Shown here piece by piece: positions 23,701 to 33,487 of a stretch of 64,000 bases of DNA. The stretch spans positions 112,301,501 through 112,365,500 of the forward strand of contig OX465601.1 of assembly GCA_950022295.1 (NCBI GenBank). Reading direction: 5' to 3'. Source of the DNA: Bromus sterilis (lineage: Eukaryota; Streptophyta; Magnoliopsida; Poales; Poaceae). The translations under genes and the position numbers were made by a program. The notes under the pieces were generated by a model. The model worked only from the letters and a program-made list of their open reading frames with translations. It was not told where the DNA came from and made no database searches. Within the stretch, counting starts at the first letter, position 1. Each line of letters begins with the position of its first letter.

Positions 23701-24248
23701 CATTCAAGCGGGTATCCCCGTCGTTGCATCCTCCATACAACTTCGTCACCGCGTCTTTCTCGAGTTGCGCCATCTTGGCTTCCTCTCTAGCTGCACCTCT
23801 TGCGTTCAACGCCTCTTTGACATGCAGCTCTTGAACATGAGGGTCCCGCACCCAGCTTGATCCTGATCAGGTCCGACATCTTGATCTTCATGTCCAGCAT
23901 CTTGATCTACATGATCCGCTTCGGCATCTTCTTCATGATCGTGTAAGGGATGCTCTTCGTCCTCTCGCCCGCCGCTGTTGTTTGGTTGCCCTTCCTCATT
24001 TACTGGCGCCCCACATTGATGTCCTCCTCCTCACCAGCTTCATCACTTATCCACCGTGTGTAGCCATCCATCAAACCATTACGCTTTAGGTGTCTTTGCA
24101 ATATTTCGGAATCATGCTCGGTCACGCACTACAGTTTGCATCTCCGACACGGACATCTTATATCCGACCTATTATTCCTTAGCATGTCGTTTGTCGCACA
24201 TTGCATCCACCTAGCCACGGTGATATCGCTCAACATCTCGCGGACCAT
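20747..24248 (-). pseudogene. tnp2-type CACTA transposase, decayed
   Basis: The ATG at 24248 reads MVREMLSDITVARWMQCATN and then a cysteine-rich SDIRCPCRRCKL, the transposase-associated zinc-binding region, interrupted by TAG. Frame 23851-23087 carries NDCMIYRGEDEDKTTCSVCG and the TNP2 hallmark GVSADGVNPFGGHSSTHSTW. Frame 22594-21956 has SLDLMHTTKNVCESLFGTLL. Frame 21916-21128 has MVHLLIHVVEDIVQLGPAFL and FERINGHIKKYARNRSRPD, matching the conserved regions after the TNP2 core (DUF4218/DUF4216 type). A basic tail ends at 20747. TNP2 binds the termini and cuts the DNA. At least three frame breaks (near 24120, 23085-22850 and 21956-21916) rule out a working product. Confidence 0.85.
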
Positions 24249-24306
24249 GGTCGATCACCTGCGTGCACACAGAGAGCGACACAATTATATGTCACAGTCG
24301 TCGCCG

Positions 24307-24327
24307 GAAAAATTTGGCATGACCTTC
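24307..24327. promoter_or_regulatory. Motif shared by the leaders of both CACTA genes
   Basis: ggaaaaattTggcatgacct lies upstream of the tnp2 ATG (24248); ggaaaaattCggcatgacct lies at 18646-18666 upstream of the second gene's ATG (18530), both in the same orientation. Sharing at equivalent positions suggests a common promoter or leader element. Confidence 0.5.
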
Positions 24328-24419
24328 CCTAATAATGCATGGGAGCATGCGGAGAGTGCGCCAGAAATTTTCGGAAACGAAAATGAATCGACATTTCGAC
24401 AAAAAATTGGCCACTTAAG

Positions 24420-24640
24420 ATTCACATATACATCAAGCCACCATAAGCTTCACATATACATCAAACCACCACAAGCTTCACATATACATCAAAACCACCA
24501 GAAGCTTCACATATACACTTCACATATACATCAAACCACCACAAGCTTCACATATACACTTCACATATACATCAAACCACCACAAGATTCACATATACAT
24601 CAAACCCAAGCTTCACATATACAACAAACCCCAAGCTAAT
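24420..24640. repeat. Minisatellite of about 28 bp with ttcacatatacatcaa core
   Basis: About eight imperfect copies of ttcacatatacatcaaacca followed by ccacaagc, with some shortened units. It lies upstream of tnp2 in the CACTA element. A long plus-strand open frame here is produced by the repeat. Confidence 0.85.
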
Positions 24641-24877
24641 AAAGGAAAGTATATGGGTCATAAATGGAAGAAAAGAGTTTGGAGGAGGTCCACTTACTTC
24701 AATATGAAACGAAATAGATTTAATGCCAAGTATGGATGGATAAATGGAAGAAATGAGATGGGGAGGAGGAGAAAACCGAATAGATCTAGGGTGAGAAGAG
24801 TGGATCTAGTTTGAGAATTGTGTGGAGTGAATGAGAGGTGGTAGGTGGGGTGGAGTAGATAAGGGCAGCTCTAGGCA

Positions 24878-25250
24878 TTTAGTGGCGCATATAGCAAGTT
24901 AGTGGTGGCGCATTGTTGAAATGCGCCACCCCTAAGCTCTTATGGGTGACGCATCTCCAAAATGCGCCACCCCTAAGAACCTTATGGGTGGCGCATTTAC
25001 AAAATGCGCCACCCCTAAGCTCTTAGGGGTGGCACATTCTGGAAATACGCCACCTATAAGGTTCTTAGGGGTGGCGCATTATACCGAATGCGCCACGTAT
25101 AAGCTCATCCAGTCTGGCCCACTCTTAGGGGTGGCGCACTGGAAAATAATGCGCCACCCCTAAGGTCTTATGGGTGGCGCATTATTTTCCAGTGCGCCAC
25201 CCCTAACAGATGGTGGCGCATGGCTTGTTATATGCGCCACTAATAAGCTT
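24878..25250. repeat. Right subterminal repeat cluster of the CACTA element
   Basis: About ten GTGGCGCATT/AATGCGCCAC half-units in mixed orientation with cccctaag spacers. From about 25127 to 25206 two units form a near-perfect palindrome (gtggcgcactggaaaataat paired with attattttccagtgcgccac). Confidence 0.88.
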
Positions 25251-25471
25251 TCCATGTATAGCTATTTCCCTAGTAGTACTTTGACTTGTGCATTTTACTT
25301 GGCTTCAGCCTTTGTTCCGGATATGTGAACGTGTGCGGACTGAGACTGACTAGTGGCGACGTGCTCATGACTCGGTCCAAGGGAGCTTGACCACTATGAG
25401 ACGTGAGATCTTGATTCTTGGTCTTTGTTTCGACTGCTAGTTGGTTTATCTGACTGGTGTCCATTCCGCAG

Positions 25472-27154
25472 GTCGCAAGAAGAGTGCTGAGAAGCGGGCA
25501 GAGGCTGCAAAAAAGGAGCTCGCTGAGCTTAGGGTTGTTTTGTAATCCAAGGAAAGGGACCTGCAGGCCCAACATGGCGAGCTCGAGCGGTTGCGGCGAG
25601 TGGAGGAGCAATTTCTCCGGGTGGAGAAAGTTGAGTGCGAGCGCCTGCAGGACTTGGCAAGCTCTTTGGCTGGTGCGTGGACTGTTCCTTTCTTCTGTTC
25701 TTTGGGGTGTGCTCTTCTCTTGAATTTCTAAGCACTGAATCTTTTTGCTTCTTGCAGGTTCCGCGGGTATTGGGGCGGTGGAGGTGGCTGCTGCAGGATC
25801 ATGCACTCTCTGTGGTGCTGTGGATGCTATCTTGGGTGTTGCTGTAGCTATGGGGGATGTCTGTGCTTCGGGCTTCGACTCTCCTGAAGCTTCTTCATGA
25901 GCATATGTTTCCGTATGAGGAGAAGAGGCTAGAGGGTCTTGATTCTCATGTTGCTGTCTTTGGTCCGGACGGTGATCAGCTGGATGGCTTGGTTCGCGAG
26001 AACGTGGTGAGTGGGCTTTCCACGTCTATTGTTGTTCTTCTGGGGCATGGTGTCCCCATTGAGGATTCCATGGTGGATAGCCTGCCTGATTATACAGACG
26101 AACAGAGTGCTCGAGCCACTCGGCTGGCCCACCATCTACAGCTGGTTTTGGAGGCTGATAACCGTAATTCTTCGGCCGAGGAGTAGGGTGAACTGATTTT
26201 TGAATTTTTCCTTGGAACTTTGAGCTGTAATGTGCCTCTTGCGGGATGGTGGATCTTTTTATTTCATGGAACTGCTTTGCTCTTTTGTGCTGCTTGTTGT
26301 CTCATTTCTTTTGACTTGTTCCTCTTTGCGGTAGGCCACCCCGGGCGTTTCTCGGGTTTGGAACTTGCTGAAGGAGGATGCTCCCGAGGGTGCCTATGAG
26401 TCTGTTTGCTTGAGGCTAAAAGAGGCCGAGCGTGAGATTGTTCTCCTCAAAGGTGTTGTTGCAGTCCATCGCTCGAAACATGAACGCGCTGAAGCTGTCT
26501 TGGATAGCTTGGCAGCTTGGGTGATAAAGTTGTCTGATCTTCTGAAGGGTGAGTTTGTCTCTTTTCGACTGCTTGACAGTGCGAGTTCTTTTTCTTGTGC
26601 TTGCTGCTGATCTTTTGTTCTTTGTTACGAAGTGCTTGCTGGGTGGTCTCGCGAGGAAGAGGAGGCCGTACAGCCGGAGTTGTTGCGGCTGGAGGACCCA
26701 GTCGTGCAGGTGAACAATCCCTTCTGGATGGATATGACGCGTGCTCGAGTGTTCTCCATTCTGCGGATGCGGGTTGTGAGGGTGCCGCGAGTTCTTGAGT
26801 ACTGTTGCGGGGTGTTTTGGCAGGATCTTTGCTGATTTTTATCTGTTGGATCCTGTCCCATCATCACTTGAAAAGCTTTGTCGGGTGTTCTCCCAGCCTG
26901 CAGACCTTCGCCGTGTAGTAAATCACCAGATTTATGCGGGGGATCGCTGTGCTTTTGCCTTTGTCCATCGTCATTGGCCGGGGGTGGACATTATGCTGGC
27001 AGCTCAAGGTCCTCTTGGTGGTCGAGCTCAGTCGATGGACGAACATTACGCCGTAGCGGACAAGCCTGCAAGCCAAGTTGTAAAGTGGGTGGTCGAAGAG
27101 AATGACCGTCGATTGGGTGCTCTGTGTAAAGTGAAATCAGAGCCTGGAGATTAG
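25472..27154 (+). pseudogene. Antisense accessory gene of element B, 3' exons
   Basis: Continuation of the gene starting at 11989, beyond the CACTA insertion. After a splice acceptor (ccattccgcag) an exon from 25472 to about 25672 encodes a coiled coil (KKSAEKRAEAAKKELAELR, then ERLRRVEEQFLRVEKVECER) broken by a TAA. An exon from 25758 follows acceptor cttgcag and contains GFDSPEASS before a stop; an open frame runs on to 26186. An exon near 26335-26548 reads LLKEDAPEGAYESVCLRLKE, again helical. The last block (about 26822-27154) includes DRCAFAFVHRHWPGVDIMLA and ends KVKSEPGD. Alternating exons with GT/AG borders and a C-terminal coiled coil fit plant proteins of the PF04195 type. Exact exon joins are uncertain. 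Confidence 0.6.
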
Positions 27155-27289
27155 GCTTTCCTTGGTGCTGGTTCCTTTGCTGGACAACGTGTGCTGTTGT
27201 TCCCTTTTGTTTTATTTTTCTTATCTGTTGTGAACGAATCCCGTGTGGTACGGGTGAGTCTTGCTGGTTTCTAATTCTTCGGCGAGAAA

Positions 27290-27585
27290 CTCTTTTGGGG
27301 GGTGGCTGCTGCGCATGAGCCCCTGAGTGCTGGTTTTTAAGTCGCGTATGCGAAGAACGCCTCAGGGGGTGGCTGCTGCGGCGAGCCCCCGAGTGCCAAT
27401 TTTTAAGTCGCGTGAGCGGAGAACGCCTCGGGGGGTGGCTGCTGCGGCGAGCCCCCGAGTGCCCATTTTTGAGTCGCGTGAGCGAAGAACGCCTCGGGGG
27501 GTGGATGCTGCGGCGAGCCCCCGAGTGCCAATTTTTAAGTCGCGTGAGCGAAGAACGCCTCAGGGGGTGGCTGCTGCGGCGAGCC
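27290..27585. repeat. 66-bp tandem repeat, about 4.5 copies
   Basis: gaacgcct occurs at 27355, 27421, 27487 and 27553, exactly 66 bp apart, within units containing ggtggctgctgcggcgagcc and cgagtgccaatttttaagtc. Both strands stay open, with a 22-residue period on the plus strand. The array is cut by insertion of element A, and 28 bp of the broken unit reappear at 42984-43011. Confidence 0.9.
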
Positions 27586-28140
27586 TGTCGTGGGAAAGTC
27601 ACGACAGATGTCCGTAGAGTCGGACTTATCGCGGGACCTTTGCTGCGAGGCGATTTCAAGGAGAGAGTCGACATAGGCACAAGACTCGGCGGGTTTACCC
27701 ATGTTCGGCCCCGACGGTGCGGTAAAGACCTACTCCTGATTTTTGACTATAGAGGGATCGACTCTTCAATAGGAAGAGTCGATCATATCGATTATAGTGG
27801 TGATGTTTCGCCGGCTTAGTCTCGTCGAGATCTAGGCTCTAGAGCGAGTTGTCTAAACCTGGCTTGAGGTAAGTTCTGGCTCTGGCTCCCGTGGTCCTTG
27901 GCTTATAAAGGTGCCGGGTCCCGAGGTTCCTAGAGTCCGACTCCTATACAATGTGGAGTTCTATTCTACTTTACAAGTTTGCTACGTGCTATACAAGGTA
28001 AGTCGAATTCCTTCTAGGGCTTCAATCTTCACGCTTGGCACGTCAGACTCCTCATCGGGTCTTCTTTATGGGCCTTCATATGTAAGTCGGCCCGGAGATT
28101 CCTAATGCCGGGTCTATGGGCTTGATCCATTCCCCCGACA
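27586..28140 (-). repeat. 3' LTR of element A
   Basis: 555 bp, TGTCGTGG...CCCCGACA, preceded by duplication GAGCC. It has 12 bp (gactatagaggg) not present in the other LTR. Confidence 0.9.
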
Positions 28141-28156
28141 TTAGCCCCCAGGATTG
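28141..28156 (-). promoter_or_regulatory. Polypurine tract of element A
   Basis: Plus strand ttagcccccaggattg; on the minus strand CCTGGGGGCTAA directly precedes the 3' LTR. Confidence 0.65.
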
Positions 28157-28655
28157 TTGTGATGCTTTAGTCTTCACAGCAATCTTCTTTTATCTTCTTT
28201 ATTGCCACCGGCTCTTCATGGATCAAGGACCGACTTTATGCTTGACGTTGATTGGGAGTCGGGCTCGTCTCTCTTCAATCTTGCTTCAATTCCTTGATCT
28301 TCATGGAGTCGGCTTTTCGTTTGAATTAGCTATTATCTGATGCTTTACGAGAAGTCGACGCCTAAGTCTTTTTGGCTTCTCGTTTCCTCTTATTTGAAAA
28401 TTTCTCTTTTGACTTTTGGTCAAAGATTCGGTTTAGTTTTTTTTATGATCACACTGCCCGAAATGCCGGTTAAAGGCATTGATGTTTGTAGTGGGAATCG
28501 AGGAGTCTTTCCATAAATGCCATCTACCATGGGTAGTTATCCCTTGTTTATTGTGGCATTAATGTACCCTCTCCATGAATCTATTATAAATATCCCTTGG
28601 ATAGCTTGATCTTTCAAGCGCATCCTATCCTCTTCTTCCTCTTCCTTCTTTCTCC
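28157..28655 (+). promoter_or_regulatory. Putative promoter of the antisense B3-domain gene
   Basis: TATAAATA at 28585-28592, 64 bp before the ATG at 28656 on the plus strand, followed by a pyrimidine-rich leader (cctatcctcttcttcctctt). TATA spacing and leader look like a normal plant RNA polymerase II promoter, opposite in direction to the retroelement transcript. Confidence 0.55.
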
Positions 28656-29232
28656 ATGGCCCCTAAGCTAGAGACCTCTTCGCCTTTGGCATCCAATGAG
28701 CCTGATCCTCGTGCAAGTACTTGAGCTCGGGCCGTGGTCGTGGCTGTGGCCGTGGTAGAGGTCGTGGCCGTGGCAGAGGTAGGGGAAGAAGTGCTCGTGC
28801 TGCCTCTCCTTCTGAATCTCCCCCTTCTTCTCCTAAGAGGAATGCATTCTTGGTTCATATCCGGACGATTCGTCGCTGGATCAAACTTCCTGAGTCTTTT
28901 TCACAACTTGTGTTTGACTCATCACCTTCGGGTCTTTGGCTCCGATCTGATGGATGTCCTCATGGGCCTGTTTTGGGTGAAAGTTAGTTTTTCTAACCAA
29001 GGCACCATGTTTTTTTGAGAAAGGTTGGAAAACTTTTCTCCGCTGCAGGAATATTTCTCGAGGAGACACCATTATCTTCAAATTTGATGGTGAAGACACC
29101 TTGTCAGCTAGGATCTTTGACTCGAATGGAGACAGAGCCTGCTGTTGTGTGGAGAGCTCCAGCGATGAAGAGATCCTTAGTGAAGAAGAAGCTTCAACAG
29201 AGGATGAAGTCGACTCTGAAGAAGATGCCTGA
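28656..29232 (+). pseudogene. B3-domain protein gene carried antisense in element A, decayed
   Basis: The ATG at 28656 starts MAPKLETSSPLASNEPD. A TGA at 28722 and a 1-base deletion near 28729 move the frame into a Gly-Arg repeat (GRGRGCGRGRGRG) and then KRNAFLVHIRTIRRWIKLPE. A second frame change near 28960-28990 leads to WVKVSFSNQGTMF, and a third near 29016 to EKGWKTFLRC, NISRGDTIIFKFDGEDTLSA, RIFDSNGDRACCC and an acidic tail ending EVDSEEDA before TGA (29230-29232). The order F..GW..F..C.NI..GD...F.FDG...L...IFD is that of a plant B3 DNA-binding domain. The gene lies between pol and the 3' LTR on the opposite strand, with its own TATA box. It is either a fixed extra gene of this element family or a captured host gene. 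In its present state it cannot be expressed as one protein. Confidence 0.72.
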
Positions 29233-30822
29233 AGCTGTGGGTTTTTGTTTTTAGTAGTTGTTTGCCGAGTTTGGCTTTTGCTTGTAAAGTTGCCTCCTTT
29301 GATGTAAGACTCAGTTGGTTTTGATGAATGAAATTTATGAACTTTTGTTGAGTCCATGAGTTTATGAGTCGGTTTTATTCCTGACACCAAATATTTTCTT
29401 GGAATGTATGAGAGCCAACCACTTATGATAGTGTATGTATCTGTAGCCCCCTGAGTCGATTCAGAGTAGTTTAGTATCTGTCAATCGACTCATAGGACAG
29501 ATTAACTTGTAGCCCCCATGAGGTGGTATGGTCGTGTTTATATGTTGTATCAGGTCATCAAAGAAGAATTTGTGTTTATGAAACTTGCTTAAAAGTAGTG
29601 TAGCCCCCAAGTGTCGGGTTGTCTTGCCTGCAGCAACCTGGGATTTACAATTTCTTGCATATTTTTTGAAGTGTTACTCCCCAAGAGTCGGTATATTCAG
29701 CTGGGTGATGTACCGAGTCTTCTTTTTCAGAAGAAACCTTGAAGTGTAGTCCCCATGAGTCGGTGTGTGCATCTGTGTGCAGTGCTGAGTCACATAGGTT
29801 TATCTTTGAATTTTCCAAGTCACATAGACATGACACGATGGGTTTTATTCCCAGTTTCCAAATAAGTCGTCGAGGGCCGGTTCGACGAATGTCGATATGT
29901 ATACTTATGGCGAGATCCGTCGTGACCGAAGTCGACTTTATATGTATGGAGATAGCCGTCGCGACCTAAGTCGACTTTGTATATAATGAAATAATTGTAG
30001 TCCCCATGAGTCAGTATGAGCATCTTTGGTATCATACTGAGTCATAGAGAATTTTTGAGCTATAGTCCCCATGAGTCAGTATGAGCATCTTTTGTGTCAT
30101 ACTGAGTCACACAGGTTAATGCTCAAGATATAATTTTTTGGAAAAGAGTATGTAATGATGCTAATGTATGCAAAAAGAAAATATAAAGGCTCATATAGAA
30201 GTCGACTCTGGATTCATATTTTCCTCATCTTCTCTTTGTTTGAGAAGAATTTTGGGTTATTCATGAGTCGGAACTCCTCTGTATGCCCTCTCACATTGAT
30301 CAGCGTTTCTTCCGTTTGCTTTAAAACTTATGCTTGAGAGGTTTTAGCCGGGTTTCGCGTATTTAGATCGTATGAGCATAAGCTATACAAGCCAAGGCGT
30401 GTTTTGCCATTTCATGTATATGCCGGGATTTCTTCGGATAAGAGTCTATGAGTGACATCGAGCCCCCTACTGCCCCTGAATAAGCTTATACACAATTATT
30501 TTACATATATATGCCGAGTTTTCGAATAAAGAGTCAATGATTATCATCGAACTCCCCGATTCCTCTGAATAAGTAGTATACATGCTCAGTACCAATAGAG
30601 GGGTAGATCAAGCCCCCAGGTCTCTGAGATATAATAATGAAATGTATGCAAATGTATGATGCAAAATCTAAATGCCTTGAAACAAAAAGTAAAGTAGAGT
30701 TTGGTATGGCAGTAGCCGTTGCGACTGAAGTCGACTTTAGTTGTATGTGGCGAGAGCCAGCGCGACAGAAGTCGACTTATGTATATTTTGATGGCGAAAG
30801 CCGGCACGACCAATGTCGGCTT

Positions 30823-30854
<32 letters not shown>

Positions 30855-30919
30855 TGTGGCAAAATCCAGTGCGACGTATGTCGACTTGATGAAGCGTAAA
30901 GTAATGTTGTTGTTTCTAC
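29233..30919. other. Long untranslated 3' region of element A with fold-back and direct repeats
   Basis: Non-coding, about 1.7 kb between integrase and the B3 gene. Two copies of a fold-back motif (TGAGTCAGTATGA ... TCATACTGAGTCA) lie at 30007-30044 and 30071-30108; looser versions occur near 29677-29720 and 29750-29795. A second family, GCGAC.GAAGTCGACTT with variants, recurs near 29920-29985 and 30715-30890. An (AC)11 tract with an (AT)n end lies at 30823-30853. Confidence 0.65.
30823..30853. repeat. (AC)n(AT)n microsatellite
   Basis: Eleven AC units followed by AT repeats within the 3' region of element A. Confidence 0.9.
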
Positions 30920-32095
30920 TCAAGTGTAATATGGACGGAGTTGTGCGATGTTCCACGGCCTGGGAGTCTCCTCCATGCTTGTGCGCGTGTCCGCTTTCTC
31001 TCGTATATCCACTAGGTAGTAGGATCCGTTGTACAGGTTCTTGCTGACCACAAACGGTCCCTCCCATGGAGAGGATAACTTTTGCATTCCATCTCTTTTC
31101 TGTATGAGTCGGAGCACTAAATCACCTTCCTGGAAAGTTCGATTTTTGATGCGACGGCTATGGTAGCGTCATAGATCTTGTTGGTAGATAGCCGACTGAG
31201 CTGCAGCCAAATCTCGTTTTTCATCGAGAATATCCAAGGCGTCTTGTCTTGCTTTCTCATTTTCGGCTTCTACATAAGCAGTGACTCGAGGTGAGTCGTG
31301 ACGTATGTCACTTGGGAGGACGGCTTCCGCTCCATAGACTAGGAAGAAGGGCGTATAGCCTGTCGACCTGTTGGGAGTCGTTCGGATACTCCATAATACT
31401 GAGGGTAAGTCCTCTTCCCAGCAACCCGGCGTCCTTTTCAAAGGAACAACGAGTCGGGGTTTGATGCCTCGAAGCAACTCTTGGTTGGCTCTCTCGGCTT
31501 GTCCGTTGGACTGTGGATGTGCCACTGATGCAAAGTTGAGTCGGATGTGCTCGTTCTTGCAGAATCGTTGCATAACTCCTTCTGATAGGTTAGAACCATT
31601 ATCAGTGATGATGCTTTGGGGGTAGCCGAATCTGTATATGATCATTTTTCAAGAATTTTAGTGCTGTTGCCGCATCACATTTACTGACCGGCTCTGCTTC
31701 GACACATTGGTTAATTTATCCACTGCCACTAATACGTGGGTATTATTGTTGGCCGACCTTTTGAAAGGTCCCACCATATCAAGTCCCCATACTGCAAAGG
31801 GCCAGGTAATAGGTATCATCTTGAGTTCTTGAGCCGGCACGTGAGCTTGCTTTGCATAGCGCTGACATCCATCACATTTCTTGACTATGTCCTCTGCATC
31901 CGCATGAGCTATGAGCCAATAGAAGCCGTGTCGAAAGGCTTTAGCTACAAGCGAACGAGAGCCGACATGGTGTCCATAATCTCCAGAGTGTATTTCATTG
32001 AGGATGGCTCTACCTTCTTCTGGTGAGACACATCTCTGAAAAACATCTGCGGCACTTTGCCGATGTAACTCACCATTGATGAGTACAAAGGATTG
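30920..32095 (-). pseudogene. Integrase part of element A pol
   Basis: After the solo LTR insertion the frame resumes with FVLINGELHRQS and then a zinc-binding HHCC arrangement (a histidine pair, later KKCDGCQRY). The catalytic core shows WGLDMVGPF (first Asp), ITDNGSNLSEG (second Asp) and SNGQAERANQE (Glu), the D,D-35-E triad of retroviral-type integrases. The tail LRLIQKRDGMQKLSSPWEGP is the usual C-terminal fold of Ty3/Gypsy integrase. Frameshifts near 31700 and 31650, and the break after YQQDL, split it into pieces. Integrase would insert the DNA copy into the chromosome, but this copy is dead. Confidence 0.87.
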
Positions 32096-32100
32096 GCTTC

Positions 32101-33482
32101 TGATGCCCCACAGGCGTAAGGGATCGAGATAGTCTTCGCGGGTAAGTTAACCCAATTTATTGATTCGACACACGGGGAGCCAAAGAGTATTTATAAGCTT
32201 TGATAGTTGAGTTGTCAATTCAACCGCACCTGAAATATACTTGCTTGCAACGATAGATAAGTGGTAACGATAATATGATAGTGATAGTGGCAACAGCAAA
32301 AGTAACAACAAAAGTAACAACTAATGACCAGCATGATTGAAAACACTGTAGGCTAGGGAGATGGATGGTTGGGCGCTGCATGGATGAGAATGAACATATA
32401 ATAGATTCTAACACGGGGCAAGGCACACAGAAAAGCAATGATCATCTAGGCAAATATCAAACATTAGGCATGTATCCCGTAGGTAGTTGTGCGTGCTTGC
32501 AATAAGAACTTGCACAACATCTTTTGTCCTACCATCCCGCTACGAACGGGGCCAAAAGGAACTTATGGAGATTAAGGTGCTCCTGTCAAAGAGCACCGGA
32601 ACAAAGCAATAAACTCAATGGATACATGGAATCCTCAAATTATGGACCATCCCCTTTCGTGTCCCAAGATGCCACCTTTGGGATCGCCGGTTCCGGACCA
32701 TAATAGGTGCATACAACTCAAAGATAGGATCTAGAACACAAATATATTCATGAAAACACATAGGGTTCATATCTGAAAACATGGCACTCGGGCCCAAAGT
32801 GACAAGCATTAAGAGCAACAAGTTGAAGCAAAGAAGATAAACACCAATCTAGATGATAGGCGACATGCCCCCAACAATCTGACGAACTATTACATGATCA
32901 AACTCATCCAATCCCTACCATCCCCTTTGCCTATAGCAGGGAATTACTCACACATATGAAGAGAAGTCATGGAGGATGGATGGAGTGGCGATCGTGATGA
33001 CGATGGCGACGATCCCCTCTCCGGAGGCCAAATCAGCCTCCAGATTAGCCCTCCCGAAGAAGAACAGAGGGTGGCGGCGGCTCCGCGACGGAAACTGGGA
33101 AAACGACTTCTTGTTCTGGGGTTTTCTCATCACGCGGATAAATAGGAGTCTCGGTAGGGCACCAGAGGAGGGGGGAGCTGCCCAGGCGGCCATAGGGCGC
33201 GGCCCCACCCCTGGCCGCGCCAGGGGGGAGCCTGGGGCCCCCAGGACTCCCCTCTGGTCCCACTTCTGGCATCTGGCTCCTTCGGGTGCGTGGATTTTCT
33301 GGTATTTTTCTGGGAATTTTCTGGAACGTCAAAAAATCCATTTTCCTGCGCACAAATAAACCATACAGGCAGCTCTGCTGAAAACATCGTTAGTCCGGGT
33401 TAGTTTCGTCCAAATCATGCAAGAATGAGGGAAAAACGATAGCAAAAGTGTTTGGAAAAGTAGATACGTTTGAGACGTATCA
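32101..33482 (-). mobile_element. Solo LTR G (Sabrina-like Gypsy) inside element A pol
   Basis: Left end TGATGCCCC, right end GACGTATCA, perfect duplication GCTTC (32096-32100, 33483-33487). On the minus strand it starts TGATACGTCTCAAACGTATC and ends TGTGGGGCATCA, a form common in Triticeae Gypsy LTRs. It separates the second RNase H region from the integrase zinc finger. 1382 bp, no internal domain, hence a solo LTR. Confidence 0.88.
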
Positions 33483-33487
33483 GCTTC

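Larger units (their letters stand above)
13938..25278. mobile_element. CACTA (En/Spm) transposon, 11.3 kb
   Basis: The left end is CACTACTAGGGA; the reverse complement of the right end is TACTACTAGGGA, differing at the first base. The 3-bp duplication CTT is perfect (13935-13937, 25279-25281). Subterminal regions are packed with GTGGCGCATT...AATGCGCCAC repeats. Genes on the minus strand are a tnp2-type transposase (24248-20747) and an En/Spm-type/Ulp1-like gene (18530-14797), both broken by stops and frameshifts. The element sits in an intron of the antisense gene of B. An additional repeat cluster at 20094-20262 is unusual. Confidence 0.9.

Noticed and set aside
24307..24639. Plus-strand frame with repeated HIYIKPPQ-type residues
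   Set aside because: Generated by the ttcacatatacatcaa minisatellite; it runs antisense to the tnp2 leader.
27286..27590. CRISPR-like array (regular direct repeats)
   Set aside because: The repeats are contiguous 66-bp units without unique spacers, in plant retroelement DNA; they are a tandem array.
28625..28858. Ser/Thr-rich minus-strand frame opposite the Gly-Arg repeat
   Set aside because: It is the shadow of the GR-repeat coding strand. The B3 blocks downstream support the plus strand.
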